Notes under the pieces: generated by a model
Databases searched by the model: none
Told to the model about the DNA's origin: nothing
Seen by the model: only the letters and a program-made list of their open reading frames with translations
Assembly (NCBI RefSeq): GCF_900089495.1
Contig: NZ_LT605203.1
Span: 1,486,796 to 1,550,795, forward strand
Length of the DNA stretch: 64,000 nucleotides
Direction of reading: 5' to 3'
Source of the DNA: Thiomonas sp. X19
Lineage (GTDB): Bacteria > Pseudomonadota > Gammaproteobacteria > Burkholderiales > Burkholderiaceae_C
Shown: piece by piece, positions 18,545 to 27,496 of the stretch
How positions within the stretch are numbered: the first letter of the stretch is position 1
Layout of the letters: each line of letters starts with the position of its first letter
Translations under genes and position numbers: made by a program

Positions 18545-19522
18545 ATGTCGCGCTATTCCCGCATCATCGGCACTGGCAGCCACCTGCCGCCGAATCGCGT
18601 CAGCAACGCGCAACTCGCTGCGCAACTGGCGCGTGACGGCGTCGAGACCAGCGATACCTGGATCGTCGAGCGCACCGGCATCCGCTTCCGCCATTTCGCC
18701 GACCCGGCAACCTCCAGCGTGGATCTGGGTGAGCAGGCGGCACGCCATGCGCTCGATGCCGCAGGACTGACGCCTGCCGACGTCGACCTGATCATCGTCG
18801 CCACCTCAACGCCGGACATGATTTTTCCGTCGAATGCGGCGCTCATCCAGGGCCGCCTCGGCGTGCCGGGTGGCGCGGCGTTCGACGTGCAAGCCGTGTG
18901 TGCCGGCTTTGTCTATGCCCTGGCTGTGGCCGACCAATTCGTGCGCGGCGGCATGGCCCGTCATGCCCTGGTCATCGGTACCGAAGTGTTTTCGCGAATT
19001 CTCGATTTCAAGGATCGCACCACCTGTGTGCTGTTTGGCGACGGTGCCGGCGCGGTCGTGCTGGCCGCAAGCGACGAGCCTGGGCTGCTGGCGTCGGCCT
19101 TGCACGCCGATGGCCGCAAGGCCGGCATTCTGTGCACACCCGGCCGGGTTTCCGGGGGCGAAGTGGCGGGCCACCCCTATCTCAAGATGGACGGCCAGGC
19201 TGTGTTCAAGCAGGCCGTGCATGTGCTGGAAGATGTGGCACGCGAGGTGCTGACGATGTCCGGCCGCACGCCGCAGGACATCGATTGGATGGTGCCGCAT
19301 CAAGCCAATATCCGCATCATGTTGCACACGGCGAAAAAATTGGGGCTGCCTGCCGAAAAAGTGGTGCAGACCGTGGCGGAGCACGGCAACACCTCGGCGG
19401 CCTCCATCCCGCTGGCCTTGGACGTTGCCGTGCGTGCCGGCAGCATCCAGCGAGGCGACACCCTGTTGCTTGAAGCCGTGGGCGGTGGTTTGACCTGGGG
19501 CGCTGCACTCCTGGATTACTGA
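18545..19522 (+). CDS. fabH: 3-oxoacyl-[acyl-carrier-protein] synthase III (FabH)
   Basis: This 325-residue enzyme starts fatty-acid chains by condensing acetyl-CoA with malonyl-ACP. The catalytic triad is complete: Cys119 (QAVCAGF), His252 ([10 protein letters not shown]) and Asn282 (EHGNTSAAS). [13 protein letters not shown] is the standard C-terminus. It sits between plsX and fabD, with 104 bases to fabD in which I see no clear promoter. Confidence 0.97.
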   Translation: MSRYSRIIGTGSHLPPNRVSNAQLAAQLARDGVETSDTWIVERTGIRFRHFADPATSSVDLGEQAARHALDAAGLTPADVDLIIVATSTPDMIFPSNAALIQGRLGVPGGAAFDVQAVCAGFVYALAVADQFVRGGMARHALVIGTEVFSRILDFKDRTTCVLFGDGAGAVVLAASDEPGLLASALHADGRKAGILCTPGRVSGGEVAGHPYLKMDGQAVFKQAVHVLEDVAREVLTMSGRTPQDIDWMVPHQANIRIMLHTAKKLGLPAEKVVQTVAEHGNTSAASIPLALDVAVRAGSIQRGDTLLLEAVGGGLTWGAALLDY

Positions 19523-19626
19523 GGAACTCGCCGCCAGGCGCCGGCCGTCTTGCACGCCAGCCCTGGCTGTGCCCCCTTGGCTGCATCAATCCAACACAAC
19601 CCGATTGCCGATTCGCCACACCATTC

Positions 19627-20565
19627 ATGAAACCCTTCGCTGTTGTTTTCCCCGGTCAAGGCTCCCAGGCCGTGGGCATGCTCGATGCATGTGCCGAGCA
19701 TCCGGCGGTGCGCCAGACTCTGCAAGAGGCGAGTGACGCGCTGCACCAGGACATGGCCGCACTCATTGCACAAGGGCCAGCCGAGAAACTCAATCTCACC
19801 ACCAACACCCAGCCGGTCATGCTGACGGCTGGCATCGCCCTCTGGCGCTTGTGGCTGGCCGAGGGTGGTGCCATGCCACAGGCCATGGCGGGGCATAGTC
19901 TGGGCGAGTACACGGCGCTGGTCGCCGCTGGCTCGCTGGCCTTTGCCGATGCCCTGCCCCTGGTGCGCTTTCGTGCCCAGGCGATGCAGGAGGCGGTTCC
20001 CGTGGGCAGTGGCGGCATGGCTGCGGTGCTGGGTCTGGACGATGCTGCGGTGCGCGAGGTCTGCAGCGACGCGACGTCGCAAAGCGGGGAAGTGGTGGAG
20101 GCGGTGAACTTCAACGCGCCCGGGCAGGTGGTCATTGCCGGCACCAAGGCGGCGGTCGATCTGGCCTGCACACTTTTGAAGTCGCGTGGCGCCAAGCGTG
20201 CGCTGCCGCTGGCGGTGTCGGCCCCTTTCCACAGCACCTTGCTCAAGCCGGCGGCGGATCGGCTTGCCGCATACCTGGAACAGGTGCCGATCCGAAGTCC
20301 TGCAGTGCCCGTAGTGCATAACGTGGATGTGGCCCAGCACCTTGAGCCGCAGGCCATCCGCCAGGCGCTGGCGGCCCAGGCCAGCGGCGCTGTACGCTGG
20401 GTGGAATGTGTCCGGGCCCTGGCGCTTGCAGGCTGCGCCGACATCGTGGAATGCGGGCCTGGCAAGGTGCTGGCCGGTCTGACACGCCGCATCGACCCCA
20501 ATCTGGGCAGCCATGCCCTGACCGACGCAAGCAGCGCACACAGCATCAAGGAGGCTTTGGCATGA
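19627..20565 (+). CDS. fabD: Malonyl-CoA:ACP transacylase (FabD)
   Basis: This 312-residue enzyme loads malonyl groups onto ACP. VVFPGQGSQAVGML is the N-terminal signature; Ser91 in GHSLGEY is the nucleophile and the His in SAPFHSTLL completes the catalytic pair. The stop overlaps the fabG start as ATGA, so FabD and FabG production is coupled. Confidence 0.97.
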   Translation: MKPFAVVFPGQGSQAVGMLDACAEHPAVRQTLQEASDALHQDMAALIAQGPAEKLNLTTNTQPVMLTAGIALWRLWLAEGGAMPQAMAGHSLGEYTALVAAGSLAFADALPLVRFRAQAMQEAVPVGSGGMAAVLGLDDAAVREVCSDATSQSGEVVEAVNFNAPGQVVIAGTKAAVDLACTLLKSRGAKRALPLAVSAPFHSTLLKPAADRLAAYLEQVPIRSPAVPVVHNVDVAQHLEPQAIRQALAAQASGAVRWVECVRALALAGCADIVECGPGKVLAGLTRRIDPNLGSHALTDASSAHSIKEALA

Positions 20566-21311
20566 CGACTCAACCATCCACTCTGGCCGGCCAGATTGCC
20601 TTGGTCACGGGCGCCACGCGCGGCATCGGCCAGGCGATCGCCGCCGAACTGCTACGGCAGGGAGCTTATGTCGTCGGCACCGCCACCAGCGAAGCCGGCG
20701 CACAACGCATTGCCGAAGCGCTGGGCGCCGGTGGCGAGGGCGTGGTGCTCGACGTGAATGACGCCGAAGCCGGCGCAGCCTTGATCGACCGCCTGGTGCG
20801 CGACAAGGGCGGCCTGCATGTTTTGGTCAACAACGCCGGTATCACCCGCGATACCCTGGCCTTGCGCATGAAGGACGACGACTGGGCTGCGGTCATCGAC
20901 ACCAATCTCAGTTCCGTATTCCGCCTGTCGCGCGCTGCCATCCGGCCGATGATGAAACAGCGTGCAGGACGGATCATCAGCATCACTTCGGTGGTGGGCG
21001 CATCGGGCAATCCGGGTCAGGCCAACTATGCCGCCGCCAAGGCTGGCGTGGCTGGCATGACCCGCGCCCTGGCGCAGGAACTGGGCAGCCGCAACATCAC
21101 CGTCAACTGTGTGGCGCCCGGCTTCATCGACACCGATATGACGCGCGGATTGGCCGAGGCCGCTTCGCAGGTCCTGCTGGCGCGCATTCCGCTTGGCCGG
21201 CTCGGTCGACCCGAAGACATCGCCCATGCGGTAGGCTTCCTGGCCAGCCCGCTTGCCGGTTACATCACGGGTGCCGAGTTGCACGTGAATGGCGGTATGT
21301 ACATGATTTGA
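20562..21311 (+). CDS. fabG: 3-oxoacyl-[acyl-carrier-protein] reductase (FabG)
   Basis: This 249-residue NADPH-dependent reductase carries out the first reduction in each elongation round. The cofactor loop is TGATRGIGQAIA, the catalytic residues are Ser143, Tyr156 and Lys160 (QANYAAAKAG), and the dimer end is GYITGAELHVNGGMYM. AAGGAGG lies shortly before the ATG at 20562, within fabD. It is followed by a hairpin and the separate acpP promoter. Confidence 0.97.
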   Translation: MTTQPSTLAGQIALVTGATRGIGQAIAAELLRQGAYVVGTATSEAGAQRIAEALGAGGEGVVLDVNDAEAGAALIDRLVRDKGGLHVLVNNAGITRDTLALRMKDDDWAAVIDTNLSSVFRLSRAAIRPMMKQRAGRIISITSVVGASGNPGQANYAAAKAGVAGMTRALAQELGSRNITVNCVAPGFIDTDMTRGLAEAASQVLLARIPLGRLGRPEDIAHAVGFLASPLAGYITGAELHVNGGMYMI

Positions 21312-21315
21312 ATCC

Positions 21316-21333
21316 CCGGATGCCGTCATCCGG
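21316..21333 (+). other. Stem-loop between fabG and acpP
   Basis: CCGGATG (21316-21322) pairs with CATCCGG (21327-21333) around CCGT, five bases after the fabG stop. There is no T-run, so it may be a 3' stabilising element for the fab mRNA or a weak terminator. Confidence 0.4.
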
Positions 21334-21335
21334 AT

Positions 21336-21344
21336 TGCTAGAAT
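21336..21344 (+). promoter_or_regulatory. Extended -10 promoter candidate for acpP
   Basis: TGCTAGAAT combines an extended -10 TG with TAGAAT and lies 28 bases before the acpP ATG. An independent acpP promoter is expected because ACP is needed in large amounts and acpP is separately transcribed in E. coli. Confidence 0.45.
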
Positions 21345-21371
21345 TCGATTGCCTTTTTTCTGGAGAATTAC

Positions 21372-21611
21372 ATGAGTGATATTGAACAGCGCGTCAAAAA
21401 AATTATTGCCGAGCAACTCGGGGTGGCTGAAGATCAGGTCACGAATGAGAAATCCTTCGTCAACGACCTGGGCGCTGACTCGCTCGACACCGTGGAACTC
21501 GTGATGGCGCTGGAAGATGAATTCGGCATCGAGATCCCCGATGAAGACGCCGAAAAAATCACCACCGTGCAATTGGCCGTTGACTACGCCAAGCAACACC
21601 ACAAAGCCTGA
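21372..21611 (+). CDS. acpP: Acyl carrier protein
   Basis: This is a 79-residue acidic protein that carries growing fatty acids as thioesters. Ser37 in [10 protein letters not shown] receives the phosphopantetheine from AcpS (encoded at 34337). Helix II ([20 protein letters not shown]) is almost identical to that of E. coli ACP. TCTGGAG lies just upstream as a strong ribosome site. Confidence 0.98.
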   Translation: MSDIEQRVKKIIAEQLGVAEDQVTNEKSFVNDLGADSLDTVELVMALEDEFGIEIPDEDAEKITTVQLAVDYAKQHHKA

Positions 21612-21786
21612 GCCGTCCGTCCGACTCGGCGTTCTGCCGTACCCGTCGCGGCTGGCTCTTGCGTTTGCTTGCCGAGTCGCACTGAAATTTGAGGCCTAAA
21701 TTCGCGGCCTGAGCTTTCACGGCTGTGCAGCCGCCACGGCTGCCAGCACTTCCGATTCCTGATCCCGCCTTGCGACCCCTTTCCCC

Positions 21787-23022
21787 ATGAGTCTGCGTCG
21801 ACGTATCGCCATCACCGGCCTGGGCGCCATCTCTCCAATTGGCAACACGGTTGAAGTCGCCTGGGGCAATCTGGTTGCCGGCAAGTCCGGCATCGGACGC
21901 ATCACCAAGTTCGACGCCTCGACGTTCTCGGCGCAAATCGCCGGCGAGGTGCGCGACTTCGACATCGGCGCCTACATCCCGGTGAAGGAAGCGCGCCATA
22001 TGGACACCTTCATCCACTATGGCGTGGCGGCCTCCATGCAGGCCGTGCGCGACAGCGGTTTGGCCGATGCCGGCCTGGACCCCGAGCGTGTCGGCGTTTT
22101 GGTGGGCTCGGGCATCGGCGGTCTGCCCATGATCGAGCAGACTCACCAAGATTTCATCGACCGAGGCGCGCGGCGCATTTCGCCGTTTTTCGTCCCGGCT
22201 TCCATCATCAACATGATTTCCGGCCATGTGTCCATCGAATATGGATTCAGGGGCCCCAATCTTTCCGTGGTCACGGCCTGCACCACCGGCTTGCATGCCA
22301 TCGGCCTGGCCGCACGACTCATCGAGGGTGGCGATGCCGATGCCATGGTGGCGGGCGGCTCCGAAGCCACCGTCTGTCCCTTGGGAATCGGCGGCTTCGC
22401 TTCGGCCCGGGCCCTGTCCACGCGCAATGACGACCCCACCGCGGCCAGCCGCCCCTGGGACAAAGACCGTGACGGTTTCGTCCTCGGTGAGGGCGCCGGC
22501 GTCATGGTGCTCGAAGCCTGGGAACACGCTACCCAGCGCGGCGCCAAGATCTATGCCGAGCTCGTCGGCTTCGGCATGAGCGGCGACGCGCACCACATCA
22601 CTGCACCCAATGTCGACGGACCGCGCCAATGCATGTTGGCCGCCATGCGCAATGCCGAGATTGCCGTGGATCAGGTGCAATACCTCAACGCGCATGGCAC
22701 ATCCACTCCGCTTGGCGACAAGAACGAGACCGATGCCATCAAGGCAGCGTTCGGCGCCCATGCCCACAAGCTCGTGGTCAATTCCACCAAGTCTATGACC
22801 GGACACTTGCTGGGTGGCGCTGGTGGTTTGGAGTCGTTGTTCACAGTCTTGGCACTGCACCACCAAATCTCACCACCCACCATCAACTTGCAGACGCCGG
22901 ATCCAGACTGCGACCTGGACTACTGTGCCAACACGGCACGCCAGATGCCGATCGAATACGCGCTCAAGAACAACTTCGGCTTCGGCGGAACCAACGGTTC
23001 GCTGGTCTTCCGCCGCGTCTGA
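21787..23022 (+). CDS. fabF: 3-oxoacyl-[acyl-carrier-protein] synthase II (FabF)
   Basis: This 411-residue condensing enzyme elongates acyl-ACP. The catalytic residues are Cys165 (VVTACTTGLHAIG), His303 (LNAHGTSTPLGD) and His340 (STKSMTGHLLGGAGG), and the C-terminus NNFGFGGTNGSLVF is typical. It starts 175 bases after acpP; that gap holds only weak stem-loops. The next gene, for a small membrane protein, starts 18 bases on. Confidence 0.97.
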   Translation: MSLRRRIAITGLGAISPIGNTVEVAWGNLVAGKSGIGRITKFDASTFSAQIAGEVRDFDIGAYIPVKEARHMDTFIHYGVAASMQAVRDSGLADAGLDPERVGVLVGSGIGGLPMIEQTHQDFIDRGARRISPFFVPASIINMISGHVSIEYGFRGPNLSVVTACTTGLHAIGLAARLIEGGDADAMVAGGSEATVCPLGIGGFASARALSTRNDDPTAASRPWDKDRDGFVLGEGAGVMVLEAWEHATQRGAKIYAELVGFGMSGDAHHITAPNVDGPRQCMLAAMRNAEIAVDQVQYLNAHGTSTPLGDKNETDAIKAAFGAHAHKLVVNSTKSMTGHLLGGAGGLESLFTVLALHHQISPPTINLQTPDPDCDLDYCANTARQMPIEYALKNNFGFGGTNGSLVFRRV

Positions 23023-23040
23023 TTCCGGCCAAGCTCCGCC

Positions 23041-23454
23041 ATGAAGGCTACAGCACAATTTCAGCTCCATGTGGAGCGCTTCGCCCGCTGGCATGCACTG
23101 CTCACTGGGTTCGATCTCGCCGTCGCGCTGGCCGCCGTCTGGAATGTCTGGCAATGGCGTGGGCATAGTGAGGTTGGAGTCATGGGCGGTTTGTCCCTGG
23201 CAGTATTCCTTCTGGTGCTGGCGGCCCAATTTCCCTACTGGAAAACGCGTGCGTTCACCTTGGTACACGGCGCCAGCGGCTGGAAATTGCTGCAAGGTAG
23301 CCAGCAGCGGGATCTTGCCGAAGTTCGAGGCTTGAGCCTGCCCGGCCAACTCCTGGTGTTGGGGACGAGCGCGCAGGGTCGTGTGGTGCTTCCCGTGTCA
23401 TCCGACATTTCCCCGACTGCCTGGCGAGAGCTACGGACCCGGCTGGCGTTGTGA
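23041..23454 (+). CDS. Small membrane protein of unknown function between fabF and rpoE
   Basis: I do not recognise the family with confidence. The protein has 137 residues with two hydrophobic helices (about 20-40, LTGFDLAVALAAVWNVW; about 47-66, GVMGGLSLAVFLLVLAAQF) and then a soluble domain with short strands (FTLVHGASGWKLLQG, RGLSLPGQLLVLGT, RVVLPVSSDISPTAWRELR). This two-helix plus beta layout recalls YgfX/CptA-type proteins, but that is a resemblance only. Its stop overlaps the rpoE GTG start (GTGA), so rpoE translation is coupled to it. That makes it effectively the first gene of the sigma-E operon. Confidence 0.7.
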   Translation: MKATAQFQLHVERFARWHALLTGFDLAVALAAVWNVWQWRGHSEVGVMGGLSLAVFLLVLAAQFPYWKTRAFTLVHGASGWKLLQGSQQRDLAEVRGLSLPGQLLVLGTSAQGRVVLPVSSDISPTAWRELRTRLAL

Positions 23455-24062
23455 CAGCTCTCGTGGAGCCGACGCCCGATCAGTTGCTGGTCCAGCGAGT
23501 TCAGGCTGGCGACCAGAAAGCCTTCGAGTTGCTGGTGGCCAAATACCAGCGCCGCATTTTCCGGCTCATCTCACGCTTCATCCGCGACTCGGCCTTGGCC
23601 GAAGACGTGTCGCAAGAAACCTTTCTGCGCGCCTACCGCGCCATCGGCCAGTTCCGTGGCGACAGCCAGTTCTACACCTGGCTTTATCGCATTGCCGTCA
23701 ATACGGCGAAGAAAGCCATTGCCGACAGCGCGCGCGACCCCGTCATCCGCGAGTCATCCACCATTTCTGACGATGGCGAAACTTTTGTTTCCGGCGAGCA
23801 ACTAAGTGACATGGAAACCCCGGAAGCCGTGTTGGCGAGCCGGGAAATTGCCAGAACAGTCAATGCTGCCATGGATGCGTTGCCGGAGGATTTGCGCACA
23901 GCCATCGCCTTGCGCGAAATCGAAGGCCTGAGTTACGAGGATATTGCGCAGGCCATGAGTTGCCCGGTCGGCACCGTGCGCTCGCGCATTTTCCGGGCGC
24001 GCGAGGCCATTGCCAGGCAACTTCGCCCTTTGCTGGGCACCAAATCGGGCGAGCGGTGGTGA
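23451..24062 (+). CDS. rpoE: RNA polymerase sigma factor RpoE (AlgU, sigma-24)
   Basis: This 203-residue ECF sigma factor directs the envelope stress response. Region 2 is clear (AFELLVAKYQRRIFRLISRF, then DSALAEDVSQETFLRAYRA), and region 4 ends with GLSYEDIAQAMSCPVGTVRS and RIFRAREAI. The start is GTG at 23451, overlapping the previous stop. RseA and RseB follow directly and are expected to hold RpoE inactive until unfolded outer-membrane proteins trigger RseA cleavage. I found no good GGAACTT/TCTGA sigma-E promoter ahead of it, so autoregulation is not visible here. Confidence 0.96.
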   Translation: MTALVEPTPDQLLVQRVQAGDQKAFELLVAKYQRRIFRLISRFIRDSALAEDVSQETFLRAYRAIGQFRGDSQFYTWLYRIAVNTAKKAIADSARDPVIRESSTISDDGETFVSGEQLSDMETPEAVLASREIARTVNAAMDALPEDLRTAIALREIEGLSYEDIAQAMSCPVGTVRSRIFRAREAIARQLRPLLGTKSGERW

Positions 24063-24097
24063 GGCATGAGCAGCCACGCTATATCTGGAGTGTTGTG

Positions 24098-24745
24098 ATG
24101 GAGTCATCGGACATGAATGAAGCGGCGATGCAAGCGCGCATATCCGCGCTGATGGATGGGGAGGCGGGTGCGGATGAGCACGCGTCAGGCGCAGGACGGC
24201 ATGACGCTGTTTGGCACGCGTTAGCCGCCGACGCCGAGGCGCGACAGGCTTGGCTGCAATACCACCAGATTGGCGATTTGCTGCGCTCCTCCGAACTCGC
24301 GCCACTGCAGCGGGAGCAGGTCTTTCTGCAGCGTTTTTCCGAGCGGCTGCGTCAGGAACCGGTGCAATTCTCCCCAGCTGCTCAGGCTCTTGCGCAACAG
24401 CCCAAACGACCGCGCGCGCGCTGGGCGGCGGCGGGCGCAGCCGTTGCGAGCGTGGCGACTGTGGCCTTGGTGACCTTCTCGTCCTTGCCATCCTTGCCTA
24501 TCCGGCAGCCTGCGCAGATGGCCGCGCAAGCGCCCGTCGGATTGCCGGAACAAGCGGCTGCGCCGCAGCACATCGCGCTGCATGCGCAGCCTGGGCAAAT
24601 CCCGGTCGTCGACAAGATGGGGGGCCAGATGCCCGCCATCTGGGCGCAATATCTGATGGCCCATCAACAACTGGCCGGGAGCGTGCTGCCCTATACCCCA
24701 GCCGGCATTCATGAAGCGGATTTCCGTGTGGCCCTTACGCATTAA
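24098..24745 (+). CDS. rseA: Anti-sigma-E factor RseA (MucA-like)
   Basis: This is a 215-residue single-span inner-membrane anti-sigma factor. The cytoplasmic N-terminus (MQARISALMDGEAG, then HDAVWHALAADAEARQAWLQ) is the RpoE-binding domain. A membrane helix follows at about 110-130 (AAAGAAVASVATVALVTF), and the rest is a periplasmic Ala/Pro/Gln-rich region ending with the conserved IWAQYLMAHQQLAG. The ATG at 24098 is preceded by GGAG (24087-24090). ATG 24113 is an alternative, since a second GGAG lies at 24100-24103. Confidence 0.9.
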   Translation: MESSDMNEAAMQARISALMDGEAGADEHASGAGRHDAVWHALAADAEARQAWLQYHQIGDLLRSSELAPLQREQVFLQRFSERLRQEPVQFSPAAQALAQQPKRPRARWAAAGAAVASVATVALVTFSSLPSLPIRQPAQMAAQAPVGLPEQAAAPQHIALHAQPGQIPVVDKMGGQMPAIWAQYLMAHQQLAGSVLPYTPAGIHEADFRVALTH

Positions 24746-24749
24746 GCCG

Positions 24750-25865
24750 ATGGCGCGCTTCTCGCGAGGTTTCTCGCGAACCCGGATGCAATGCGCCGCG
24801 GCGTGCTGCGCGCTGTGGCTGATCCCCGCCATCGCCTCGGCCACTGCCAGGCAAGACCTTGCGGCAGGCGCTGGAACCCAGGCCGCGGCGCTGCCGCTCA
24901 ATCCTGCGCAAAAGGGCGACGCTGCAGCCTCGGCGAGCGGCTCGCACCCCAAGCCCCAGCATCAGGAAGCCTCCTTGCAATCCTGGTTGCAGCGCGTCAG
25001 CCAGGCAGCGAAGGACCGCAATTACTCGGGCGTTTTCGTGGTGCAATCCGGCGGCCGCATCGTGACTTCAACGATCGACCACTATGTGGTGCATGGCAAC
25101 ACCCTTGAGCGTGTGGAAACCCTCGACGGCCAGCGCCGCATCCTGGTGTGCCACAACGCCGAGACTCGGACGATTTTGCCCGATGCCCGCCTGATCGTGG
25201 TCGAGGATCACCACACCGACTACAGTTTTCCCCGCATGCTGAAGACGCCGCATGCGGACTATGCAACGCACTACAAACTCAAACAAGAGGGACATGAGCG
25301 CTGCGCCGGCTATGTTTGCGACGTCACGCGCATCATCCCGCGGGACGATTTGCGTTACGGCTACCGGCTTTGGACCGAGCGGAGATCGGGCCTGCTGGTG
25401 AAGGCGCAAACGCTGAATGATCAGGGCAAGGTACTCGACCAGGTGGCGTTTACCCAACTCGACCTCAACCCCAAGCCCAGGCCCGACTTGGTTTCCAAGG
25501 CACTGCAAGGCACCTCTGGCTATCAGATCGAGCATATGCGTGCCAGCCTGAGCACGCCCCAGGCGCAAGGCTGGGGCTTGAGTCAACCGATTCCCGGCTT
25601 CGAGTCCGTGGGCATTTACAAGCGCCGTCTCATGCTGCATGGCAAGCCGGCAGAGGTCACGCAGTGGCTGTTCAGTGACGGCTTGGCTTCGGTTTCGCTG
25701 TTTGCCGGCCCCAGCGCAGATTCGCAGCAGGCGGGTGCCAGTCTGCACATGGGCGATACCAACGCGCTGCTCGCTCGCAAGGGTGCATGGTCGGTCATTG
25801 TGATCGGGGCGGTTCCGGCAAAAACCCTTCAGCTTTTTGCCGATTCGCTGAAGCAACTTCACTGA
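24750..25865 (+). CDS. rseB: Sigma-E regulatory protein RseB (MucB-like)
   Basis: This is a periplasmic protein of about 371 residues that protects RseA from proteolysis. A signal peptide is visible (a basic start, then QCAAACCALWLIPAIASA). The N-terminal LolA-like lobe begins near SWLQRVSQAAKDRNYSGVFV, and the C-terminal lobe ends with ALLARKGAWSVIVIGAVPA. I chose ATG 24750, five bases after the rseA stop. ATG 24711, which overlaps rseA, would add 13 residues before the signal peptide and cannot be excluded. The gene order rpoE-rseA-rseB-degP is the AlgU/MucABD arrangement. Confidence 0.93.
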   Translation: MARFSRGFSRTRMQCAAACCALWLIPAIASATARQDLAAGAGTQAAALPLNPAQKGDAAASASGSHPKPQHQEASLQSWLQRVSQAAKDRNYSGVFVVQSGGRIVTSTIDHYVVHGNTLERVETLDGQRRILVCHNAETRTILPDARLIVVEDHHTDYSFPRMLKTPHADYATHYKLKQEGHERCAGYVCDVTRIIPRDDLRYGYRLWTERRSGLLVKAQTLNDQGKVLDQVAFTQLDLNPKPRPDLVSKALQGTSGYQIEHMRASLSTPQAQGWGLSQPIPGFESVGIYKRRLMLHGKPAEVTQWLFSDGLASVSLFAGPSADSQQAGASLHMGDTNALLARKGAWSVIVIGAVPAKTLQLFADSLKQLH

Positions 25866-25959
25866 GAGACGGCTTCATTCACAATAGGTTGCATTTTGAC
25901 GCATGGTATATGCTGTGCGCTCGGTTATCCACCTGCACCTACTTGTGATGGAGTCTTTT

Positions 25960-27435
25960 GTGGACACACGTTTCACCGCTGTTGCCTTTGCCGTTGCCCT
26001 GAGTCTCGGCATGCTTGCCCCCATCGGCGCCACGGCTGTTGCCGCCCCGGTCGCTGCAGCGAACTGCCCGGGCACGTGTGGCCTGCCGGACTTCACGGGG
26101 CTGGTCGAAAAGGTCGGCCCCTCCGTCGTCAACATCCGCACCTTCAAAAAGGTCTCGGCAGATCAGGGGCCGCAGATGGATGACCAGACGCGTGAATTCC
26201 TGCGCCGATTCTTCGGTGTTCCCGTGCCGCCCGCTGCGCCTCCCGGCGGCGGTTCCGCGCCGAAGGGCGAGGGCGAAGAAAAACCCACCGGCGTGGGTTC
26301 GGGCTTCATTCTGAGTGCCGACGGCTATGTGATGACGAACGCTCACGTGGTGGATGGTGCCGATGAGATCATGGTCACACTCACCGACAAGCGCGAGTTC
26401 AAGGCGAAGTTGATCGGCGCTGACAAGCGCACCGATGTGGCGGTGGTGAAGATCGACGCCAAGAATCTGCCCGCTGTGAGCATTGGCGACTCGAAGAGGA
26501 TCAAGGTCGGTGAATGGGTGGTGGCCATCGGTTCGCCGTTCGGCTTGGAGAACACCGTGACCGCCGGCATCGTCAGCGCCAAGGGGCGCGACACCGGCGA
26601 CTACACCCCCTTCATCCAGACCGATGTCGCCGTGAATCCGGGCAATTCGGGTGGGCCGCTGATCAATATGCAGGGTCAGGTCATCGGCATCAACTCGCAG
26701 ATCTACAGCCGCACCGGTGGCTTCATGGGCATCTCCTTCGCCATTCCGATCGACGAGGCGATCCGCGTGGTCGATCAACTCAAAACCACAGGCTTTGTCG
26801 TGCGCGGCAAGATCGGCGTGGCGATCGACAGCGTCAGCCGCGAACTCGCCGAGTCCATCGGCCTGGGCAAACCCATAGGCGCGCTGGTGCGCAGTGTGGA
26901 AGCGGGCGGCGCAGCCGACAAGGCAGGGGCTCAGGCGGGCGACATCATCACCAGGTTCGACGGTAAAACCATCGAGCGCGCAACCGACCTGCCCCGCATC
27001 GTCGGCGAGGTCAAACCCGGTACCCGTGTGCCGATGCAGGTGTTCCGTCGCGGTGCCGAGCGCACCCTGCAAGTGACCGTGAGCGAATGGGCCAAGGAAA
27101 CAAAAACGGCCAGCGAGAAACCCACGCCCGCCCTGAAGTCGGGCGCCGAGAAGAGCCCCATCGGCGTGGCAGTGGTTGATCTGAACGACGCGCAGAAAAA
27201 GGAGTTGGGAGTGAAGTCCGGCGTGTTGGTCGAGGCCGTGCAAGCTTCGGCCGGACGTGACGGCTTGCGTGTGGGCGATGTGGTGACGACGATGAACAAT
27301 GTTGAAATCACCAGCGCCAAGCAGTTCAGGGATCTGGCGGCCACCTTGCCCGCCGGCAAACCGGTTGCACTGCTGGTGCGTCGTGGCGATGCGGCGCAAT
27401 TCATTCTGATTCGGCCCAAGGCAGTCGGGGAATGA
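25960..27435 (+). CDS. degP: Periplasmic serine protease/chaperone DegP (HtrA/MucD-like)
   Basis: This 491-residue HtrA protease degrades misfolded envelope proteins. The triad is His129 (NAHVVDGADE), Asp159 (RTDVAVVKI) and Ser230 (NPGNSGGPL), followed by two PDZ domains (about 275-360 and 395-485). I chose the GTG at 25960 because GGAG (25950-25953) lies six bases upstream and the product then begins with a clean signal peptide ending near ATAVAA. The ATG at 25948 is the alternative and would place GGAG inside the coding sequence. It closes the sigma-E operon; an extended -10-like TGGTATATG at 25909-25917 could give it a second promoter. Confidence 0.95.
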   Translation: MDTRFTAVAFAVALSLGMLAPIGATAVAAPVAAANCPGTCGLPDFTGLVEKVGPSVVNIRTFKKVSADQGPQMDDQTREFLRRFFGVPVPPAAPPGGGSAPKGEGEEKPTGVGSGFILSADGYVMTNAHVVDGADEIMVTLTDKREFKAKLIGADKRTDVAVVKIDAKNLPAVSIGDSKRIKVGEWVVAIGSPFGLENTVTAGIVSAKGRDTGDYTPFIQTDVAVNPGNSGGPLINMQGQVIGINSQIYSRTGGFMGISFAIPIDEAIRVVDQLKTTGFVVRGKIGVAIDSVSRELAESIGLGKPIGALVRSVEAGGAADKAGAQAGDIITRFDGKTIERATDLPRIVGEVKPGTRVPMQVFRRGAERTLQVTVSEWAKETKTASEKPTPALKSGAEKSPIGVAVVDLNDAQKKELGVKSGVLVEAVQASAGRDGLRVGDVVTTMNNVEITSAKQFRDLAATLPAGKPVALLVRRGDAAQFILIRPKAVGE

Positions 27436-27496
27436 TTATTGATCTCCATTCCATTTTCGCTTGATTTTCAGCTAATTTTTTCAGAAATATGGATTT

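Noticed and set aside
21612..21786. A terminator between acpP and fabF
   Set aside because: GACTCGGC and GCCGAGTC can pair, but the loop is over 40 bases and no T-run follows.
23023..23450. A sigma-E (GGAACTT/TCTGA) promoter for the rpoE operon
   Set aside because: No stretch before the operon matches both boxes with the right spacing, so I do not list one.
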